A DNA stretch of 64,000 nt, taken from positions 1 through 64,000 of the forward strand of contig DATGZD010000019.1 in the NCBI GenBank assembly GCA_035297385.1, read 5' to 3'. This document shows, one piece after another, positions 59,913 to 64,000 of the stretch. A model generated the notes under the pieces. That model was not told the DNA's origin. It saw only the letters and a program-made list of their open reading frames with translations, and searched no databases. Within the stretch, counting starts at the first letter, position 1, and each line of letters starts with the position of its first letter. The position numbers and the translations under genes are program-made. This DNA is from UBA11855 sp035297385 (lineage in GTDB: Archaea > Thermoproteota > Bathyarchaeia > Bathyarchaeales > Bathycorpusculaceae).

Positions 59913-61928
59913 ATGAGCGAGGAAACGATTGACCGAATTCTCAAAGAATGTGGTTTAAGACAAAGCGAAGTAGAAGTTTACGTTTTCCTCGCTAAACATG
60001 GAACGCTGAAAAGTCGAGATATTGCCAGACAACTCAAGAAAGACAAAGCCCAAGTTCTGCGTGTTCTAAAAATCCTTCAAGCCAGAGGCATTGTCGAACC
60101 AACCCTTGAGACGCCTCAACGCTTCTCAGCTGTCCCTTTCGAGAAATTGTTGGATTCATTTGTGAAAGCAAAAAGAGAGGAAGCCGACCTAATAGAAAGA
60201 ACAAAAGAAGACCTGCTTATCTATTGGAGACACATCGATAGAGAAAAACTTGAAGCCCCGACAGAAAAGTTCACAGTGATCGAAGGCAGCCATAGAATCT
60301 ACTCCAAAGCACTCACAATGATCAAGGAGACCAAAAAACAGTTTTTAACCATATGTCCCATTCAAGAACTGGTGAAGGCTAACAGATTTGAAGTATTCGA
60401 CGCGATAGCCAAGCATCCTCTAAAAACGCATATCCAATTCCGATTTCTCACTGAATCACTAAGACAACCCTTGGGTGCCATGAAGACAGTAGTCGAGGAA
60501 ATACAGCGAATAGGAGTCATTCTGAGAGAAGGAAATCCCGACCTAAGTAGAAGCCTTTCTCCAAGAATGATCATCAAAGACGAAGAAGAAATTCTGCTCT
60601 TCTTTTCACCTGGAAAAGACTCGGGAGTAGAGAACGCATCTGAAACATGCCTTTGGACTAACTGCAGAGACCTTGTCAGATCGTTTACAGCGGTTTTTGA
60701 TGCTCTTTGGAATTCCTCGACAGAATTCTCAGAAGGAACATCTCAAGCTTGGTCGGGTAAAAAATCCTTAGCCTATTCCCTTTTCTCGCCGGAAATCGCA
60801 CAGACAAAATATGATGAAACTTTAAGGCTTGCTAAAAAAGAAATCATAATGCTTACTACCTCAACCGGTATGATAGATTTACAAAAAAACTTCAAGACAC
60901 TTGAGGATTGGCATAAAAAGGGATTAATATTAAAGATAATGGCACCAATAACTGGCGAGAACATTTATGCTGCAAAACAAATCGCAGAGATTTGTCCTGT
61001 CAGACACATACCTAAAGGGCACATGCGAATAACCCTTGTCGATGAATCTCAGCTATTTCGCTTCGCTGAAGACCATATGCTCCTTGTGGACGACACAAAC
61101 TACATCAACAAACTAAAAATGGCAATAGATGAAATGTGGAGAAATGCTCAACCTCCCTCCTCAGTCACCATTGAATCAATAATTAACCCACCCGCTCCAG
61201 TACCTAATCTCTCTGAACACAAGCTTCGCCATGGCGAGTTTCTGAAATCAGTCACTAGGATTAACGAGATTATTTTTGGAGCGATAACTGAACGAGACAT
61301 CATTAACAAGATAATTAACGCAAAAAGAATCACAGCCAAAGACCCTAGACGGGACGTCAACATAGAATATGGCAGTAGCGCCAATGCGATAATTCACCCT
61401 CCAGACTTCTTCAACCTTCCTGACATGATGATAAATGTCTGGCACACAGACAAGCAATCTTCCTTCGGAGCTGAAGACTTTTTGATAGTTAGCCTATGGC
61501 TTCAAACACCTATGGGATACCGGTACGTTCCCGTAGTTCATATATCTGATAATCCTGATGCCGTCGAATTTAGAAAAGGAGTATGCGCTTTCACTCCTGC
61601 AGAAGAGAACTCTCAACTCGTAAGCAAAGACCAATTCCAAGCGCGAGTACAAGGCAACACACTGTTTGCAGGTTGGACCGTGCCAATAAAACTTTATCAG
61701 GATTACGTTCTTCCACCATCTTGCATACTCTTTGAAGGTTATGGCAAAGTAATGACGGGAACGATGAAAACAAAAGCACTTTCAGGACGCACACAAGTTC
61801 AAGAATTCAACCGCCTTGAAGCATTCGTAACCTATTTCCATCCCACCTCTAAATATTCTGCACCAGGAACAGATGGTCTCTTCAATAGGGAGGTCGTGTT
61901 AACTGCTTATCCCCCTTCCTCAGAATAA
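59913..61928 (+). CDS. TrmB-family regulator with a different C-terminal domain
   Basis: 671 residues. TrmB winged helix (1-~105; RILKECGLRQSEVEVYVFLA), two tandem sensor-like modules (about 115-270: FTVIEGSHRIY; about 285-415: KYDETLRLAKKEIIMLTTS) as in the 48058 paralog, but instead of CBS domains it ends in a ~240-residue domain I cannot assign (ITERDIINKIINAKRI, EYGSSANAIIHPPD, DMMINVWHTDKQ, GFTVPIKLYQDY-like strands). ATG with AGGAG eight bases upstream. Likely senses a sugar or lipid-like ligand; adjacent MFS transporter may be a target. Confidence 0.8.
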   Translation: MSEETIDRILKECGLRQSEVEVYVFLAKHGTLKSRDIARQLKKDKAQVLRVLKILQARGIVEPTLETPQRFSAVPFEKLLDSFVKAKREEADLIERTKEDLLIYWRHIDREKLEAPTEKFTVIEGSHRIYSKALTMIKETKKQFLTICPIQELVKANRFEVFDAIAKHPLKTHIQFRFLTESLRQPLGAMKTVVEEIQRIGVILREGNPDLSRSLSPRMIIKDEEEILLFFSPGKDSGVENASETCLWTNCRDLVRSFTAVFDALWNSSTEFSEGTSQAWSGKKSLAYSLFSPEIAQTKYDETLRLAKKEIIMLTTSTGMIDLQKNFKTLEDWHKKGLILKIMAPITGENIYAAKQIAEICPVRHIPKGHMRITLVDESQLFRFAEDHMLLVDDTNYINKLKMAIDEMWRNAQPPSSVTIESIINPPAPVPNLSEHKLRHGEFLKSVTRINEIIFGAITERDIINKIINAKRITAKDPRRDVNIEYGSSANAIIHPPDFFNLPDMMINVWHTDKQSSFGAEDFLIVSLWLQTPMGYRYVPVVHISDNPDAVEFRKGVCAFTPAEENSQLVSKDQFQARVQGNTLFAGWTVPIKLYQDYVLPPSCILFEGYGKVMTGTMKTKALSGRTQVQEFNRLEAFVTYFHPTSKYSAPGTDGLFNREVVLTAYPPSSE

Positions 61929-62094
61929 GAACGTATAAAAACTATCTCCTTGCAGGACGTCTCTGCCAATGTCGCTTCAATCAAAGTTTAGAAATCTCTA
62001 TGGCATCGCAAATTATTTATCCAAACTGAAGCAAAATTAGTTAACTCGCAGATGCTTTCCTGAACTATTTAGGAATCATTGCAGTTGGAATGGT

Positions 62095-63354
62095 TTGGAG
62101 AATTCGTTAGGAGAAGTTAATGAGACCAAAACATTGGATTCGATGGATAAGTCTCCTAGAAAATGGTTTGTTCCGGCACTAGTCTTTATGGTTTTCGCAT
62201 TGAACATAGCGAATTTGACTCTAGCGCTGCTCACCCGAGAAATAGGTGCAACGTTCTTTGGTTCCAATACTCAAGCGACGGTGGGTATCACGAGCCAGCT
62301 TAACACGATTGGGTTCTCAGCCGCAGTTGCCACAGGAATTGCCATGGGTATTTTGGCTATTCGTTTCGGACACAAATCTCTGTTAATGGCTGGCATACTT
62401 CTCCAGATTATCTCGGCTGCTGGAGCCTTTCTTGCTCCCACTTTCTTGTGGTTACTATCCTTCTTTGCGTTGGAAGGAGTCGGATCAGTGTTATCAGGCG
62501 TAGCGTTTGTTACACTGGTCGGAGATAATCTGTCTCAAAACCGAAAGGCGAAAGCAGTGAGTTACATAGCTGCAGCTCTTTCCTTAGCAACGTTAGCTGG
62601 AACTCGCTTGATACCCATTGCAGCAGGTCTTGGAACTTGGCGCTACTCCTATTTGCTGCTTGGACTGCCTTTTGCAATAACGGCTTTGGCTGTCTCACAT
62701 TTTGGCATCCCTTCCATATCACATGAACATAAACCTGAAGTTAGCAGGAAGCAATACCTAAGAAGCTTCAAGCAGGTCTTCTCGAACAAATCTGCTGCTG
62801 CTTGCCTGCTTGCCAATCTCTTTTTCACCGGAGCAATAGGGATCTTCGCATTAAATTTCTTGCGACAGCAATTCTGGTCAGAACTACCATTGCCGTTACA
62901 AGTGCAATACGCATCATACGTTGCTATGGTGTCAACTTTGCTTTCTGTAGCTGGAAGCTTGGCTGCCGGCCGCCTTGCAAACAGGTATGGCCTGAAGGCT
63001 CTCACCGTACTAGGCGCTCTTGGAGACGGCATTTTCATACTGCTTCTGTTTTTTGCACCCAATCTGTGGCTGGCTCTGGCTTTTAACTGGTTGCACGTGT
63101 GGTCATTCACTATCGCTGGCACCGCCCTATCCTGCTTAGCACTTGATCAGGTTCCAAGGGTTCGAGGCACAATGATGTCAATGAAAAGCGTATTCGGTAA
63201 CATAGGGAATGCCCTAGCACCTGCCATCGGAGGAGCATTGCTCATTTGGGGTTCCTACCCAAGCTTGGGGTTAGTCCTTGGAGCTATGAGCATGATCGCA
63301 TCTGCCATTATCCTCTTCAGAGCAAACGATACAACTCGAGGGTTGCAAGAGTGA
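62095..63354 (+). CDS. MFS transporter
   Basis: 419 residues with ~12 transmembrane helices. The first loop motif between helices 2 and 3 is weak (AIRFGHKSLLMAG); AGRLANRYGLKALTVLG in the second half matches the MFS G-x3-D/N-R-x-G-R/K pattern. Substrate not predictable; drug or metabolite export is typical of such 400-residue members. TTG start (62095). Follows the TrmB gene by 166 bases and stops four bases before an alternating GC run. Codons are visibly richer in G and C than upstream genes. Confidence 0.85.
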   Translation: MENSLGEVNETKTLDSMDKSPRKWFVPALVFMVFALNIANLTLALLTREIGATFFGSNTQATVGITSQLNTIGFSAAVATGIAMGILAIRFGHKSLLMAGILLQIISAAGAFLAPTFLWLLSFFALEGVGSVLSGVAFVTLVGDNLSQNRKAKAVSYIAAALSLATLAGTRLIPIAAGLGTWRYSYLLLGLPFAITALAVSHFGIPSISHEHKPEVSRKQYLRSFKQVFSNKSAAACLLANLFFTGAIGIFALNFLRQQFWSELPLPLQVQYASYVAMVSTLLSVAGSLAAGRLANRYGLKALTVLGALGDGIFILLLFFAPNLWLALAFNWLHVWSFTIAGTALSCLALDQVPRVRGTMMSMKSVFGNIGNALAPAIGGALLIWGSYPSLGLVLGAMSMIASAIILFRANDTTRGLQE

Positions 63355-63362
63355 GCGCGCGC
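63355..63362. repeat. Alternating GC run (GCGCGCGC)
   Basis: Eight alternating G/C bases directly after the MFS stop, the third such run in this stretch. Out of place in a low-GC genome. Possible Z-DNA or recombination mark. Confidence 0.5.
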
Positions 63363-63387
63363 TAACTTGTCCTACTATTTTGTCATT

Positions 63388-64000
63388 CTATGATACTAGT
63401 AAAATCGCAACTATGATGAGAATTGCGCCTATGCCGGAAATCAGTGTGAAGCCTTCACCAAGAAAAATGGTAGAAATCGTTACAGCAACAACAATTTCTG
63501 TCAATAATGCCACTGCGGATGTCACTGGAGAAATATGCTTTAACCCTTTTAACCATAGATAATATGGAATAATCCAGCAGAAGATCGCTGTGTAGAATAT
63601 TGCAAGCCAAGCATCAAGTGGTAGGGAAGCGAGAACTTGAAATCGGAAAAATATAATGGTCAGCAATGGCAGCAAGGTGAATACCAAAAGCCATGTTCCT
63701 CCTTGAATTATGTTGGCCATGTTAGCTAAAGGTTTGTTGTAGACTATGAAAACAGCCCACAATACTCCTGCAGTAATAACTATCAAATCTGAAAGAAATT
63801 CACCTTGAGGCAAGGACGCTAAATTCAAGTTTGTCGTCATAAAAATTACTCCAAGAAGACTAACCATAACGCCCAATGCCTTCTTTACATCTAATTGTTC
63901 CCGAAACGCTAGTGGCGCTAAAAGTGCAACCCATACGACGCTAAGATTTACTAACAATGATGATGCTGATGCGCTAACATAAACCATGCCGATATACTGC
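63388..64000 (-). CDS. EamA-family (DMT) transporter, partial
   Basis: The frame runs off the right edge (Q-Y-I-G precedes the first Met), so the N-terminal half is missing; about 200 residues with six hydrophobic helices are present. The pattern SASASSLLVNLSVVWVALLA, FREQLDVKKALGVMVSLLGV and the second-repeat SPVTSAVALLTEIVVAV ... LGEGFTLISGIGAILI matches EamA/DMT permeases. Substrate unknown (metabolite export is usual). Convergent with the MFS gene. Confidence 0.88.
   Translation of the reverse strand, partial: QYIGMVYVSASASSLLVNLSVVWVALLAPLAFREQLDVKKALGVMVSLLGVIFMTTNLNLASLPQGEFLSDLIVITAGVLWAVFIVYNKPLANMANIIQGGTWLLVFTLLPLLTIIFFRFQVLASLPLDAWLAIFYTAIFCWIIPYYLWLKGLKHISPVTSAVALLTEIVVAVTISTIFLGEGFTLISGIGAILIIVAILLVS

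Noticed and set aside
1..64000. tRNA, rRNA, CRISPR arrays, insertion sequences
   Set aside because: Intergenic stretches were scanned by eye for T-arm motifs, regularly spaced repeats and transposase frames; none found. Small RNAs cannot be excluded without a covariance search.

Overview
The window reads as a low-GC archaeal chromosome segment, most plausibly from the TACK side of the tree (Bathyarchaeia-like; inferred from gene content, no marker phylogeny was possible). Archaeal signs are Mre11-Rad50, an ATP-dependent DNA ligase, a primase-small-subunit-like protein, a short archaeal triosephosphate isomerase, TrmB-type regulators, NikR, a Sulfolobus-style zinc ferredoxin, a ferredoxin:disulfide reductase and a probable eL22 ribosomal protein. 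Many genes start with TTG or GTG behind Shine-Dalgarno motifs. I saw no rRNA, tRNA, CRISPR array or insertion sequence.

Layout. 0-5.8 kb: tandem secreted beta-propeller paralogs, a small anchored protein, a DUF2096-like protein and a COG2522-like regulator. 6-31.8 kb: an unusually dense redox and oxygen-defence region (DUF438/hemerythrin/PAS protein, MBL-rhodanese, rubrerythrin, superoxide dismutase, zinc ferredoxin, disulfide oxidoreductase, glutaredoxin plus FTR-rubredoxin fusion, peroxiredoxin, VIT1-like transporter, ferritin-like protein, flavodoxin, thioredoxin reductase, a three-gene ferredoxin/MvhD-NfnA-NfnB operon, thioredoxin), mixed with endonuclease III, HtrA, an ArsR-like regulator and DNA ligase. 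31.9-40.9 kb: NikR, an FAH-family enzyme, Rad50-Mre11, HAD, nitroreductase, eL22-like protein and a secreted glycosidase-like protein. 41-50 kb: carbohydrate genes (GalT, glycogen debranching enzyme, TreZ, DUF89, TPI) ending in a large TrmB-CBS regulator. 50-57.9 kb: receiver protein, VOC protein, secreted sugar dehydrogenase, NUDIX, a metal ABC transporter and a GT-C-like membrane protein. 57.9-64 kb: low-complexity DNA with alternating GC/CA tracts, two truncated-looking genes, two further TrmB-type regulators, a secreted barrel protein, an MFS transporter and a partial EamA transporter; this stretch looks richer in GC and may be acquired.

Main points to follow up: (1) the 24.8-28.3 kb operon joins a protein with four [4Fe-4S] and two MvhD modules to NfnAB, a candidate electron-bifurcating complex; (2) three genes appear to start on non-NTG codons (ACG, ACG, ATA) placed correctly behind strong ribosome binding sites; (3) a 92-residue protein aligns with eukaryotic eL22; (4) two genes (a methyltransferase and a GDT1-family transporter) are split by single-base frameshifts, two of the three at T6 runs, so either decay or sequence error; (5) three TrmB paralogs carry different C-terminal modules; (6) several small proteins of under 60 residues have good ribosome binding sites.
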